Of a stretch of 64,000 nt of DNA, positions 48,703-57,311 are shown in pieces. The DNA is from Nonomuraea solani. GTDB taxonomy: Bacteria; Actinomycetota; Actinomycetes; Streptosporangiales; Streptosporangiaceae. The translations under genes and the position numbers were made by a program. Within the stretch, counting starts at the first letter, position 1. The number at the start of each line of letters is the position of its first letter. The stretch lies in NCBI RefSeq assembly GCF_900108335.1, contig NZ_FNVT01000014.1, forward strand, positions 124,001 to 188,000, written 5' to 3'. The notes under the pieces were generated by a model. It did no database searches and had not been told where the DNA came from. It was given only the letters and a program-made list of their open reading frames with translations.

Positions 48703-49659
48703 TTACCGGGACATGACCTCATCTGGAGGCGCCCAGATCGACGCCGGGTCCACGTACGGCCGGATCAGGGCGCTGAGCACGGGGTCGGCCCGGCCGGTGA
48801 GCTCGTCGAGGGCGATCTTGCGGGCCACGCCCGCCATCACGTCGGCCACCTGCACCCGGTCGTCCAGCATCGAGTCGACCAGCCGCAGCCCGGCCATCCG
48901 GCCGCCCGAGATCTCCCGCATCTGCGCCACGCGCTCGTCGGTCAGCGTGGTCTGCCGGTCGTGCACGACCAGGACGGGGCCGCCCGCGCCCCAGTACGTC
49001 ACCGCCCGCACGATGGCCGGGATGAGCGGGTCGAGCGCCGGGAACACGTAGGGGTCGCCGAGCAGCCGCTCCCTGAACGACTCCACCCGCGGCCTGGCCC
49101 GCCACAGCGACTCCATGATCTCACCCGCCGGGCCGCCCGCCCCGCGCAGGCCGTCGACCAGGCGGAAGGTCTCCTCGACCGACGTGGTGACGCCCTGGCC
49201 GTTCTTGGCGCGCAGCAGGTAGTTGAACGCGTCGAGGAAGGCCGTCCACCGCTCGGGCCCGAACGTCCGCCGGCCCTCCCGGTAGAGGGCGGCGGCCGTG
49301 GCCCCGGCGCGCGGGTCGAGGCCGATGCGCGGCGTGTGGTCCTCGACGAGCAGCTCGGCGACCTTGCCGGCGACGTAGTAGATCTTGTCGGTGAGGAAGA
49401 CGTGCACGTTGCCCAGCACCGGCCCGTCGGGGCTGAGCAGCCACAGCAGCGCCGGGCGGTACTTCTCGCGCAGCACGTGGCCCGCGCGGTATTCGTTGGC
49501 CGGGGTCGGTGCCCGTTCGCGCAGCTCACCGACGCAGTCGGACGCGGTCGCGGCGTCCATGAGCACGCTGGCGTGCGCGAAGACGTCGCTGTTGCCGCCG
49601 ACGAGCTTCTCGCCCTCCGACCCGGACTCGTCGCACGCGATCTCGAGGGGTTCGGCCAC
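48703..49659 (-). CDS. DUF3800-like protein
   Basis: A 318-residue soluble protein beginning with LEIACDESGSEG, the acidic DESG-type start of DUF3800-like proteins that have an RNase H-like fold, and continuing with a Tyr/Asp-rich middle (VHVFLTDKIYYVAGKVAELLVED) and VLVVHDRQTTLTDERV late in the chain. Function is unknown; members are sometimes found near defence or mobile elements, but no such genes are here. It starts at GTG 49659. The strong GC hairpin upstream isolates it from the GH43 gene. Confidence 0.62.
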   Translation of the reverse strand: MAEPLEIACDESGSEGEKLVGGNSDVFAHASVLMDAATASDCVGELRERAPTPANEYRAGHVLREKYRPALLWLLSPDGPVLGNVHVFLTDKIYYVAGKVAELLVEDHTPRIGLDPRAGATAAALYREGRRTFGPERWTAFLDAFNYLLRAKNGQGVTTSVEETFRLVDGLRGAGGPAGEIMESLWRARPRVESFRERLLGDPYVFPALDPLIPAIVRAVTYWGAGGPVLVVHDRQTTLTDERVAQMREISGGRMAGLRLVDSMLDDRVQVADVMAGVARKIALDELTGRADPVLSALIRPYVDPASIWAPPDEVMSR

Positions 49660-49680
49660 ATCAGCGAATCTAGCTCTGGT

Positions 49681-49717
49681 CCCGGCCCGCCCGCGAGGTA
49701 ATTTCGGGCGGGCCGGG
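49681..49717 (-). terminator. terminator after the GH43 gene
   Basis: A perfect 13-bp inverted repeat (CCCGGCCCGCCCG / CGGGCGGGCCGGG) with an 11-base loop lies 8 bp past the GH43 stop. No T-run follows, as is common in high-GC actinobacteria. Confidence 0.7.
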
Positions 49718-49725
49718 AGCGGCCG

Positions 49726-51141
49726 TCACAGCGGGGTGCGGGTGAACTGCTGGTTCTGGCCGCCGCCGCAGGGATACTGCTTGAACTGCACATCGTTGGC
49801 CGTGGACGAGCTCGGCAGGTCGGCGCACTTGCCCGAGTGCCTGGCGACCAGCCGCAGGTAGCCGCCGCCCGCGTCCTGGAGGGTCCACTGCTGGTTGGTG
49901 CCCGTGCCGCAGCCGTACTGCTGCAGCGCGGCCCCGTCGGCGGTGCTGACACCGTTGACGTCCAGGCACTTGGCCGAGTGGCGGGCGATGATCTGCACGT
50001 GGCCGCCGCTGATCGACTGGATCCGCCACTGCTGGTTGGTGCCGCCGCCGCAGGTGTACTGGATGACGGCCATCAGGTTGTCGCCGGAGGCGTTGCGCAC
50101 GTCGGCGCACTTCCCGGAGTGCCGTACGGTCAGCCGGTCGTAGCCGGAGCCCGTCGAGGCGATGGTCCCGGCGGCGGCGTCGATGGTGACCTGGCGCGCG
50201 TAGGTCAGGCTCATGCCGGTGTTGCCGGAGAACTGGATCGGCAGCCACACGTACCGCGAGTCGTTGACGGGGCCGCCCCACGCGCCGGCCCATCGGTCGC
50301 CGAGATACAGGTACGACGTGCCGGACGTGCCCTGCACCGGCAGCACGTACGCGGGCTGGGAGCCGAACGTGAGCCCGTCGCCCGCGTTCTGCCAGGCGCT
50401 CCAGGTGCCGGTGATGCTGGTGGCGGTGGCGTATTTGGCCTGGTTGGGCTGCCAGCCGGTGGCGCCGGAGGTCAGCAGGAAGTAGACGCCGTTGCGCTTG
50501 AACATGGCCGGCGCCTCCCGGTGGTCGCCGTCCCACATGCGCGCCAGCGTGGCCACGTCGGTGAAGTCGGCGCTCAGCCGGTAGACGTGCAGGTCGTAGT
50601 TCTCGTCGGCGGCCGAGATCATGTAGCCGGTGCCGTCGGTGTCGACGAACGCGGTGATGTCGCGCGACATGTGGCCGAGCGGCCGGAAGCTGCGCAGATA
50701 GGTGTAGTTCCCGTCGACCGTGTTCGACACGGCCACCGCCGCCCGCGCCTCGCCGTAGTCGCGGCCGTTCTCCTTGTGCATCCACATGACGTACTGGCCG
50801 GTGGCGGGGTTGAAGATGACCTTCGGCCGCTCGATGTTGGCCACCTGCAGCTCGGTCGCGCTGGACTGGGTGAGCACGTGGTTGCGGAACTCCCAGGTGC
50901 GCAGGTCGGTGGAGCGGTAGGCGGAGACGTAGCGGAAGGTGCCGTCGGCGTTGCGGTTCTCGCCGAACCAGTAGTAGTACGAGCCCGCCTTCACCACCCC
51001 GCCGCCGTGGGCGTGCAGCAGGTTGCCCGATGTGTCGGTGAACTGGGCGCCGACCGGCACGGTGACCGGAGCGGCCCGCGCGGGAAGCGCGGGTAAGAGG
51101 GCGAGGACGAGTGCGGCGAGCAAGGGTAGGACGCGGGACAT
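49726..51141 (-). CDS. secreted GH43 glycosidase with C-terminal ricin-type (CBM13) domain
   Basis: A 471-residue exported enzyme: signal peptide (about 1-23), a GH43-like five-bladed propeller (about 24-335; FGENRNADGTFRYVSAYRS, RPKVIFNPATGQYVMWMHKEN, DGDHREAPAMFKRNG), then a ricin B lectin domain with three QxW repeats (TNQQWRI, TNQQWTL, QNQQFTR). It resembles the exo-beta-1,3-galactanase-like subgroup of GH43, so arabinogalactan side-chain breakdown is plausible. It is the last gene of the ABC transporter operon, with a 27-bp gap after the second permease gene, and would be under LacI control. Confidence 0.87.
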   Translation of the reverse strand: MSRVLPLLAALVLALLPALPARAAPVTVPVGAQFTDTSGNLLHAHGGGVVKAGSYYYWFGENRNADGTFRYVSAYRSTDLRTWEFRNHVLTQSSATELQVANIERPKVIFNPATGQYVMWMHKENGRDYGEARAAVAVSNTVDGNYTYLRSFRPLGHMSRDITAFVDTDGTGYMISAADENYDLHVYRLSADFTDVATLARMWDGDHREAPAMFKRNGVYFLLTSGATGWQPNQAKYATATSITGTWSAWQNAGDGLTFGSQPAYVLPVQGTSGTSYLYLGDRWAGAWGGPVNDSRYVWLPIQFSGNTGMSLTYARQVTIDAAAGTIASTGSGYDRLTVRHSGKCADVRNASGDNLMAVIQYTCGGGTNQQWRIQSISGGHVQIIARHSAKCLDVNGVSTADGAALQQYGCGTGTNQQWTLQDAGGGYLRLVARHSGKCADLPSSSTANDVQFKQYPCGGGQNQQFTRTPL

Positions 51142-51168
51142 GGTGCTCCTCTCAGGGGGTCCAGGGGG

Positions 51169-51990
51169 TCAGCCCTTGATGCCGGTCAGCAGGACGCCTC
51201 TGACGATCCACCGCTGCGCGATGAGGAAGAGGGCGACCAGGGGCAGGATGGCCACGAGCGCGCCGGCGAACAGCGCCGGCATGTTGACCGCCTGCTGGTT
51301 GAGGTTGGTGGACAGCGCCACCTGCACGGTCCAGAACTCCGGGTCCTGGCCGATGACCAGCGGCCACAGGAAGGCGTTCCAGTGCTCGATGAAGGACAGG
51401 ATGCCGAGCGAGGCGAACAGGGCGCCGGAGTTCGGCAGCGCCAGCCGCCCGTACAGGCCGAGGTAGCCCAGCCCGTCGACCCGGCCCGCGTCCTCCAGCT
51501 CGCGCGGGAAGCGCAGGTAGAAGCCGCGGAACAGCAGCACGGAGAACGCGCTGAACAGGCCGGGGACGATCAGCCCCCACATCGTGTTGACCCCGCCCAG
51601 CGACCCGACCACCACGAACGTCGGGATGAACGTGGCCGCGCCCGGCACCATCATCGTGGCGATGATGAAGAAGAACACCGGGCGGGAGGCGGCGACGGGG
51701 ATGCGGGCCAGGGCGTACCCGGCCATGGAGGCCAGCAGCGTGGCCAGCGGCGCGGAGATCGCGGAGATCAGCGTGGAGTTCCACAGCGCGTGCGCCAGCG
51801 GCACCGCGTCGTTGGAGAAGGCGTCGGTGAACCCCTGGAAGCCGATCTGCTCGGGCCACCAGTGCCAGTCCAGCGAGCCCAGCTCCCGCCTGCTCATCAG
51901 CGAGTTGCGGACCAGCAGGTAGAACGGCAGCAGGAACGGCACCGCGAAGACGATCACCGCCGCGTACGAGCCCAGACGCCGCCCCCTCAT
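51169..51990 (-). CDS. carbohydrate ABC transporter permease (MalG type)
   Basis: A 273-residue inner-membrane permease with six helices and the EAA loop EDAGRVDGLGYLGLYGRLALP that docks the ATPase. It pairs with the MalF-type permease encoded just upstream (ATGA overlap). No ATPase gene is in the operon, so a shared MsiK-like ATPase is expected, as is usual in actinobacteria. Confidence 0.92.
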   Translation of the reverse strand: MRGRRLGSYAAVIVFAVPFLLPFYLLVRNSLMSRRELGSLDWHWWPEQIGFQGFTDAFSNDAVPLAHALWNSTLISAISAPLATLLASMAGYALARIPVAASRPVFFFIIATMMVPGAATFIPTFVVVGSLGGVNTMWGLIVPGLFSAFSVLLFRGFYLRFPRELEDAGRVDGLGYLGLYGRLALPNSGALFASLGILSFIEHWNAFLWPLVIGQDPEFWTVQVALSTNLNQQAVNMPALFAGALVAILPLVALFLIAQRWIVRGVLLTGIKG

Positions 51991-52976
51991 CGCCCCTCCT
52001 CCTCAGCGGTCCTGCCGAACCCGGCGAAGCGGCCCTGCAGCAGCGTGAACACCACGATCAGCACGGTGATGACGAACGCGCCCGCCGACCCGGCGCCGTA
52101 GTTCTGCTCGCCGAGCGCCGTCAGGAACAGGTAGATCAGCGGCGTGCGCCCGTCCGCGCCGCCCAGCCCCGACAGGTTGGAGGCCAGGATGTTGTAGAAC
52201 TCGTCGAACGCCTGGAACGCGTTGATGATCAGCAGCAGCGTCACCGCCACCGACGTGTTGCGCAGCATCGGCCAGGTGATGTGCCGGAACAGCCTGATCT
52301 CCGACTCGGCCCCGTCGACGCGGGCCGCCTCGTAGAGCTGGGCGGGAATCTGCTGGATCCCGGCCAGGAACAGGATCATGTAGAAGCCGGTCTGCAGCCA
52401 CAGCCGCACGGTGACCAGCACGATCCAGTACAGCGGCGGGTCCACGGTGGCCACCCAGCCGATCGAGTCCTGGTAGCCGAGCAGGTAGGCCAGGCTGTTG
52501 GCCACGCCCGACGGGGTGCCGCTGAACAGGCTCATCTTCCACACGAGAGCGCCGACCACGTACGACACGGCCGCCGGGATGAAGAACGTGGTCCTGAAGA
52601 ACGCCCGGCCGCCGCGCAGCCGGTTCACCAGCACCGCCAGGCCCAGCGCCAGCACGAACGTCACCGGCACGATGAACAGCGTGAACAGCAGGATCGTGAC
52701 CAGCGACCGGATGAAGGCCGGGTCCGACAGCAGCCGCTGGTAGTTCTCCGTGCCGTTCCAGTTCCCCAGGCTGATCGTGCCGCGCGCGTCGTTGAAGCTG
52801 AGCAGCAGGCCCCAGCCGATCGCTACGTACTTGAAGACGAACAGCCCGGCCACCATCGGCAGCGTGAGCAGCAGGAACGCGCGCCAGGCCGGCCGGCGGC
52901 CGGCCCACCGCCCCGGCGCCCGGCGGCGGTGCGGCCCGCGGGTGCGGGGACGGGCCGGCGTGGCCGTCGTCGTCAT
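51987..52976 (-). CDS. carbohydrate ABC transporter permease (MalF type)
   Basis: A 329-residue permease with six helices, an Arg-rich cytoplasmic N-terminus and the EAA loop YEAARVDGAESEIRLFRHITWP. It forms the membrane channel with the MalG-type protein. ATGA overlaps link it to both the binding-protein gene before it and the second permease gene after it. Confidence 0.92.
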   Translation of the reverse strand: MTTTATPARPRTRGPHRRRAPGRWAGRRPAWRAFLLLTLPMVAGLFVFKYVAIGWGLLLSFNDARGTISLGNWNGTENYQRLLSDPAFIRSLVTILLFTLFIVPVTFVLALGLAVLVNRLRGGRAFFRTTFFIPAAVSYVVGALVWKMSLFSGTPSGVANSLAYLLGYQDSIGWVATVDPPLYWIVLVTVRLWLQTGFYMILFLAGIQQIPAQLYEAARVDGAESEIRLFRHITWPMLRNTSVAVTLLLIINAFQAFDEFYNILASNLSGLGGADGRTPLIYLFLTALGEQNYGAGSAGAFVITVLIVVFTLLQGRFAGFGRTAEEEGR

Positions 52977-54259
52977 AGCACCGGCACCTTGTCCAGGATG
53001 TCCTGCGACCGCTTGGCCGCCTCGGCCAGTGTCTTCTTCGGGTCGGCGCCCTTCTTGACGATCGCGGTGACGGCGTCGGTGTACGGCTGCCGCACCTCGG
53101 TCGTCCACAGCGCCGGCTGCTTGATGCCGTGGGCGGCGACGGCGTCCATGACCGTCTTGGCCGGCCCGCTCTGCAGCTTGGTCGCCTGGCTCGCGGCGCT
53201 GTTGCGGGGCGGGATGTGGAAGCCGTAGCCCAGGCTCCAGTCGGTCTGCGCCGCGGTGTTCTCCACCCACAGCCAGCGCACGTACTTCTTGGCCGCCTCC
53301 AGGTTGCGGCTCTTGCCGTTGATGACCTGCACCCAGCCGCCCATGTTGACCACGGCCTGCCCGCCGGGGCCGAACGGCGGCAGCGCGAAGGCGTCGAAGT
53401 CGTCGCCGAGCTCCTCGGTCAGGCCCGGAACCGTCCACAGGCCCACCCACTGCATGGCCGCCGCCCCCGTGATCAGCGCGCCCGGGTCCCACCAGTCGGT
53501 GGAGTAGCCCTGCAGCGTGGCCTTGCTGTCGTACAGGTCCTTGACGGCGGTCAGCGCCTCGACGACCTTGGCGTCGGCATAGGTGATCTTGCGGTCGTCG
53601 ATCAGCAGGTTGCCGTTCGACCACGGCACCATCTGGCCCAGCGAGCCGACGCCGTCGTTGCCGACGAACAGGCCCTTCTGCTTGCCCTGGGTGAGCTTCC
53701 CGGCCGCCGCGGCGAACTCGGCGAAGCTCGTCGGCACGGTGACGCCGGCCTTCTGGAACAGGGACTTGCGGTAGAAGACCAGCATCGGGTCCACGATCAT
53801 CGGCACCGCGTACACCTGGCCGCCCCACGTGTACGGCTCCAGCACCTTGGCGTTGTAGTCGGCCTTCTCCGCGCCGAACACCTCCTCCAGCGGGGTGACC
53901 TGGCCGGCCTTGACCATGTTGGGGCTGACGTCGTTGACCTCGTAGACGTCGGGGCCGTCCTGGGTCAGCACGGCGGCCGTCCACTTGGTGCCGTAGTCGC
54001 CCGGGATCCAGGAGACCTTGACCGCGATGTCGGGGTTGGCCTTGGTGAAGTCGGCGGCGTACTTCATGGCCGCCTGCTGCGTGCCCTCCTCGCCGTACTC
54101 GTGGTACCAGTGCGTCAGCGTGATCTTGGGGGCGCCGGCGGCGGGCGCGGAGCCGGTCTTGGCCAGCGGGTCCGCGGTGGAACACGCGGAGACGGCGGCT
54201 CCGGCGACGAAGAGCACGGAGCCTTTGAGCAGTCCGCGGCGCGTGAGTGGTCTGTTCAT
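52973..54259 (-). CDS. sugar-binding lipoprotein of ABC transporter (extracellular solute-binding family 1)
   Basis: A 428-residue binding protein with a twin-arginine-like signal (PLTRRGLLKG) and lipobox VSAC; the mature protein has the family-1 solute-binding pattern ITLTHWYHEYGEEGTQQAAMKYAADFTKANPDIAVKVSWIPG. It would deliver an oligosaccharide to the two adjacent permeases. GAGAGGTGG precedes ATG 54259. It heads the operon, 44 bp from the first LacI-type operator, so repression in the absence of inducer is expected. The ligand may be released by the GH43 enzyme. Confidence 0.9.
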   Translation of the reverse strand: MNRPLTRRGLLKGSVLFVAGAAVSACSTADPLAKTGSAPAAGAPKITLTHWYHEYGEEGTQQAAMKYAADFTKANPDIAVKVSWIPGDYGTKWTAAVLTQDGPDVYEVNDVSPNMVKAGQVTPLEEVFGAEKADYNAKVLEPYTWGGQVYAVPMIVDPMLVFYRKSLFQKAGVTVPTSFAEFAAAAGKLTQGKQKGLFVGNDGVGSLGQMVPWSNGNLLIDDRKITYADAKVVEALTAVKDLYDSKATLQGYSTDWWDPGALITGAAAMQWVGLWTVPGLTEELGDDFDAFALPPFGPGGQAVVNMGGWVQVINGKSRNLEAAKKYVRWLWVENTAAQTDWSLGYGFHIPPRNSAASQATKLQSGPAKTVMDAVAAHGIKQPALWTTEVRQPYTDAVTAIVKKGADPKKTLAEAAKRSQDILDKVPVL

Positions 54260-54302
54260 CGGGGCCACCTCTCTGGGGGGAGTGAGTCGGTGCCGATGCC
54301 AG

Positions 54303-54314
54303 GTAACCGGTTAC
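54303..54314. promoter_or_regulatory. LacI-type operator 1
   Basis: GTAACCGGTTAC is a perfect 12-bp palindrome within the 17-bp sequence AGGTAACCGGTTACTTC. It lies 44 bp before the binding-protein gene start. An identical 17-bp sequence occurs inverted at the second operator. Confidence 0.85.
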
Positions 54315-54449
54315 TTCAGACGTCGTGACGCGGACGCTAGACGCGATCCTCCGGGGTCGTCAATGTCCTGTTAACTTTTCGTTACAAACCCGCTCAAGCC
54401 GGGGTTGACGGACGGGGAGGGATCTCTTAGCGTCCTGGGCACCGCTGAA

Positions 54450-54461
54450 GTAACCGGTTAC
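54450..54461. promoter_or_regulatory. LacI-type operator 2
   Basis: A second perfect GTAACCGGTTAC palindrome, within GAAGTAACCGGTTACCT, the reverse complement of the first site. Centres are 147 bp apart, equal to 14 turns of 10.5 bp, so two LacI dimers could sit on the same face of the helix. This copy is 17 bp before the DUF2264 start codon. Confidence 0.85.
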
Positions 54462-54477
54462 CTTGAGGAGCGCTGTC

Positions 54478-56268
54478 GTGAAGTTGCCGCCCGCCGACCA
54501 GGTCGCCTCGCCGCACACGGGTTACACCCGCGAGCACTGGCTGGCCGCCGCCGACGGGCTGCTGGAGGCCGTGGTCCCGTACGCGGTGCCGGGGTTCGCG
54601 CAGATTCGCCTGCCGGGGCGGCCGAGCTCGTCGGGTCCCGTGCTCGACGGCCTGGAGGGCTTCGCCCGCACGTTCCTGCTGGCCGCCTTCCGCGGCCGGG
54701 ACGACGTGCTGGAGCGCTACGCCGAGGGCCTGGCCACCGGCACGGACCCCGCCTCGCCGTACGCGTGGCCCGCGATCGCCGACAACTCCCAGCAGATCGT
54801 GGAGGCCGCCTCCATCGCGCTGGCCCTGCACGAGAGCGGCCTGTACGACCGTCTCTCCCCGACCGTCCGGCGGCGGGTGGCCGCGTGGCTCGGCGGGATC
54901 ACCGGCAAGCGCGCCTGGCCGTGCAACTGGGTGCTGTTCAAGGTGATCGTCCAGCAGTTCCTGGCCAACGCCGGCGCTCCGCACACGCCCGCCGAGATCG
55001 CCGAGGCCCTCGGCCAGGTCGAGAGCTGGTACGTCGGCGACGGCTGGTACACCGACGGCGACGGCCAGAACTACGACTACTACTGCGGCTGGGCCATGCA
55101 CCTGTACACGCTGTGGTACACCCGCATGTCCGGCGCCCCCGACGCCGTCTACCGCGACAGGCTGAGCGCCTTCCTGGCCTCCTACCAGCACTTCTTCGCC
55201 GCCGACGGGGCTCCGGTGCACCAGGGCCGCTCGCTGACCTACCGGTTCGCGGCCGCCGCCCCGCTGTGGCTCGGGGCGCTCTTCGACGCGACGCCGCTGC
55301 CGCCCGGCCGCACCCGCCGCCTGGCCAGCGGGACGCTGCGGCACTTCCTGTCACACGGCGCCGTGGGGGAGGACGGGCTGCTGAGCCTGGGGTGGCACGG
55401 GGAGTATCTGCCGGTGACGCAGGCGTACTCGGGGCCGTGCTCGCCGTACTGGGCGAGCAAGGGGTTCATCGGGCTGCTGCTGCCCGCCGGGCACCCGGTG
55501 TGGACCGCCACCGAGGAGCCCGGCCCGGCCGAGACCGGCGACCAGGTGGTGGCGCTGCGCGGGCCCGGCTGGCTGCTGCACTCCACCCGCGACGACGGGA
55601 TCGTCCGGCTGGTCAACCACGGCAGCGACCACAACGCGCCCCCTCCGGAGCCGGCCCACGACGACCCGCACTACGACCGGTTCGCGTACAGCACCCACAC
55701 CGCCCCCGTGATCGTGACGGACGCCGTCGACAACCGGCTGGCCGTGATCGCTCCCGGCGGGACCGAGAGCCGGCGCGGGCGCATCGAGCGCATCGCCGCC
55801 GCCGACCGGTTCGCCGCCTCCCGCTCCACCTCCGGCAAGCCGCCCGCCGTCGTGGAGAGCGCCTCCTACGTGCACGGGCCGCACGAGATCCGCCTCCACC
55901 GCGTCACCGCCCCCGCCGGGCACACCGTCCGCGAGGGCGGCCACGCCACCCGCGAAGACCTCGCCGGCACCATCACCCCCCTGCACGGCTGGCACCGGGA
56001 GGGCGTGGCGCGCTTCTCGGCCGGCACCGCCTTCGGCCCCGACGTCACCGTCCCCTACCTGGAGGCCGACCATCCGGGCGGCACGGTCCTGCTCGCCTCG
56101 GTCGTCACCCTCGCGGGCGGCTCGCTCACCCCGGACCTGGTCGTCACCGCGAACGGCTGCGTCCTCTCACTGCCCGGCGGCGAGCACGTGGAGATCGAGC
56201 TCGGCGACCGCCCCCGCTACCTGCGGCGCCACCCGGACGGGACCGTCGTCACCTGGGAGTCCGCATGA
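54478..56268 (+). CDS. DUF2264 domain protein (polysaccharide-degradation associated)
   Basis: A 596-residue soluble protein: the N-terminal DUF2264 alpha-barrel (about 10-345) contains WPAIADNSQQIVEAASIALAL, WVLFKVIVQQFLANAG and GDGWYTDGDGQNYDYYCGWAMHLYTLWYT, and the C-terminal 250 residues form a beta-rich domain. The fold resembles glycoside hydrolases/lyases with six-hairpin barrels; activity is not established. GTG 54478 has GAGGAG at 7-base spacing. It overlaps the LacI gene (ATGA), so the two are co-expressed. Confidence 0.87.
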   Translation: MKLPPADQVASPHTGYTREHWLAAADGLLEAVVPYAVPGFAQIRLPGRPSSSGPVLDGLEGFARTFLLAAFRGRDDVLERYAEGLATGTDPASPYAWPAIADNSQQIVEAASIALALHESGLYDRLSPTVRRRVAAWLGGITGKRAWPCNWVLFKVIVQQFLANAGAPHTPAEIAEALGQVESWYVGDGWYTDGDGQNYDYYCGWAMHLYTLWYTRMSGAPDAVYRDRLSAFLASYQHFFAADGAPVHQGRSLTYRFAAAAPLWLGALFDATPLPPGRTRRLASGTLRHFLSHGAVGEDGLLSLGWHGEYLPVTQAYSGPCSPYWASKGFIGLLLPAGHPVWTATEEPGPAETGDQVVALRGPGWLLHSTRDDGIVRLVNHGSDHNAPPPEPAHDDPHYDRFAYSTHTAPVIVTDAVDNRLAVIAPGGTESRRGRIERIAAADRFAASRSTSGKPPAVVESASYVHGPHEIRLHRVTAPAGHTVREGGHATREDLAGTITPLHGWHREGVARFSAGTAFGPDVTVPYLEADHPGGTVLLASVVTLAGGSLTPDLVVTANGCVLSLPGGEHVEIELGDRPRYLRRHPDGTVVTWESA

Positions 56269-57311
56269 CCACCTCCAACCGCGTCACCATCAGGGACGTG
56301 GCCCGCCAGGCCGGCGTCTCGGTCGCCACCGTCTCCCGGGTCCTGGCCGGCGACTACCCGGTCCTCGCCGCCACCCGCAACAAGGTCATCCGCGCCGTAC
56401 GCGAGCTCGACTACGTCCCCAACGCCCACGCCCGCGCCCTGTCCGCGGCCCGCCCCGGCGCCATCGCGATCGTGGTCAACAGCGTCGCGGTGCCCTACTA
56501 CGCCTACATCGCCCAGGGCGTCGAGGAGCAGGCCGCCCAGGAGGGCCGGCTGTCGCTGATCTGCACCCACGGCGGCGACACCGGCCGCGAGCTGTCGATC
56601 GTGCAGCTCCTGCGCGAGCAGCGGGCCGAGGCCGTCATCCTGGTCGGCAGCGTGATCGTGGACGACGAATACCGCAAGCGCATGACCGAGTACGCCCACG
56701 CGCTGGCCGCCGCCGGCTCCCGCCTCGTCCTGTGCGGCCGCCCGCCGCTGGGGGAGGGCGTGCCCGCCCTCGTCGTCGGCTTCGACAACACCGGCGGCGC
56801 CCACGCCGTCACCGCTCACCTGCTGTCGGCCGGCCACCGCCGCATCCTCTACCTGGGGCTGCGGCCCGGCCACACCACCTCCGACAGCCGCGTGGCCGGC
56901 TACCGCAGCGCGCTCGCCGAGCACGGCGTGCCCGGCGACCCCGGCCTGGAGGTGGAGGCGGAGTTCTCCAGGGACGCCGGATACGCCGCGATGAACGGCC
57001 GCCTGGCCGCCGGGCCGCCCGACTTCACCGCCGTCTTCGCGGGCAACGACCTCGTCGCGGCGGGAGCGATCCAATCCCTGCGCGAGCACGGCCTGCGGGT
57101 GCCCGAGGACATGTCGATCGTCGGCTACGACGACGTGCCGCCCGCGCAGGACCTGGGGCTGACCACCGTGCACCTGCCGCACGACGAGCTCGGCCGGGCC
57201 GCCGTCCGCCTCGCGCTCGGCCGGACGACCACCAGCCCCATGACGCTCGGCACCCACATCGTGGTCCGCGACTCGGTACGCCCACGCCTCGCGGCCCCGC
57301 TCGGCTCCTGA
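56265..57311 (+). CDS. LacI family transcriptional regulator
   Basis: A 348-residue repressor: N-terminal helix-turn-helix TIRDVARQAGVSVATVSRVLAG (about 8-29) with hinge LDYVPNAHARAL, and a type I periplasmic-binding-like sugar domain. It is coupled to the DUF2264 gene (ATGA) and the hydroxyacid dehydrogenase gene (TGATG). Two identical palindromes in the divergent promoter region 2 kb upstream are its likely operators, giving a sugar-induced regulon that includes transporter, GH43 and DUF2264. Confidence 0.92.
   Translation: MTTSNRVTIRDVARQAGVSVATVSRVLAGDYPVLAATRNKVIRAVRELDYVPNAHARALSAARPGAIAIVVNSVAVPYYAYIAQGVEEQAAQEGRLSLICTHGGDTGRELSIVQLLREQRAEAVILVGSVIVDDEYRKRMTEYAHALAAAGSRLVLCGRPPLGEGVPALVVGFDNTGGAHAVTAHLLSAGHRRILYLGLRPGHTTSDSRVAGYRSALAEHGVPGDPGLEVEAEFSRDAGYAAMNGRLAAGPPDFTAVFAGNDLVAAGAIQSLREHGLRVPEDMSIVGYDDVPPAQDLGLTTVHLPHDELGRAAVRLALGRTTTSPMTLGTHIVVRDSVRPRLAAPLGS

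Noticed and set aside
52977..54185. N-terminal extension of the MalF-type permease frame
   Set aside because: It is an off-frame reading of the binding-protein gene; the permease starts at the ATG overlapping that gene's stop.
54405..56264. Upstream extension of the LacI frame giving a 968-residue protein
   Set aside because: The extension is the wrong frame of the DUF2264 gene; LacI homology begins exactly at ATG 56265.
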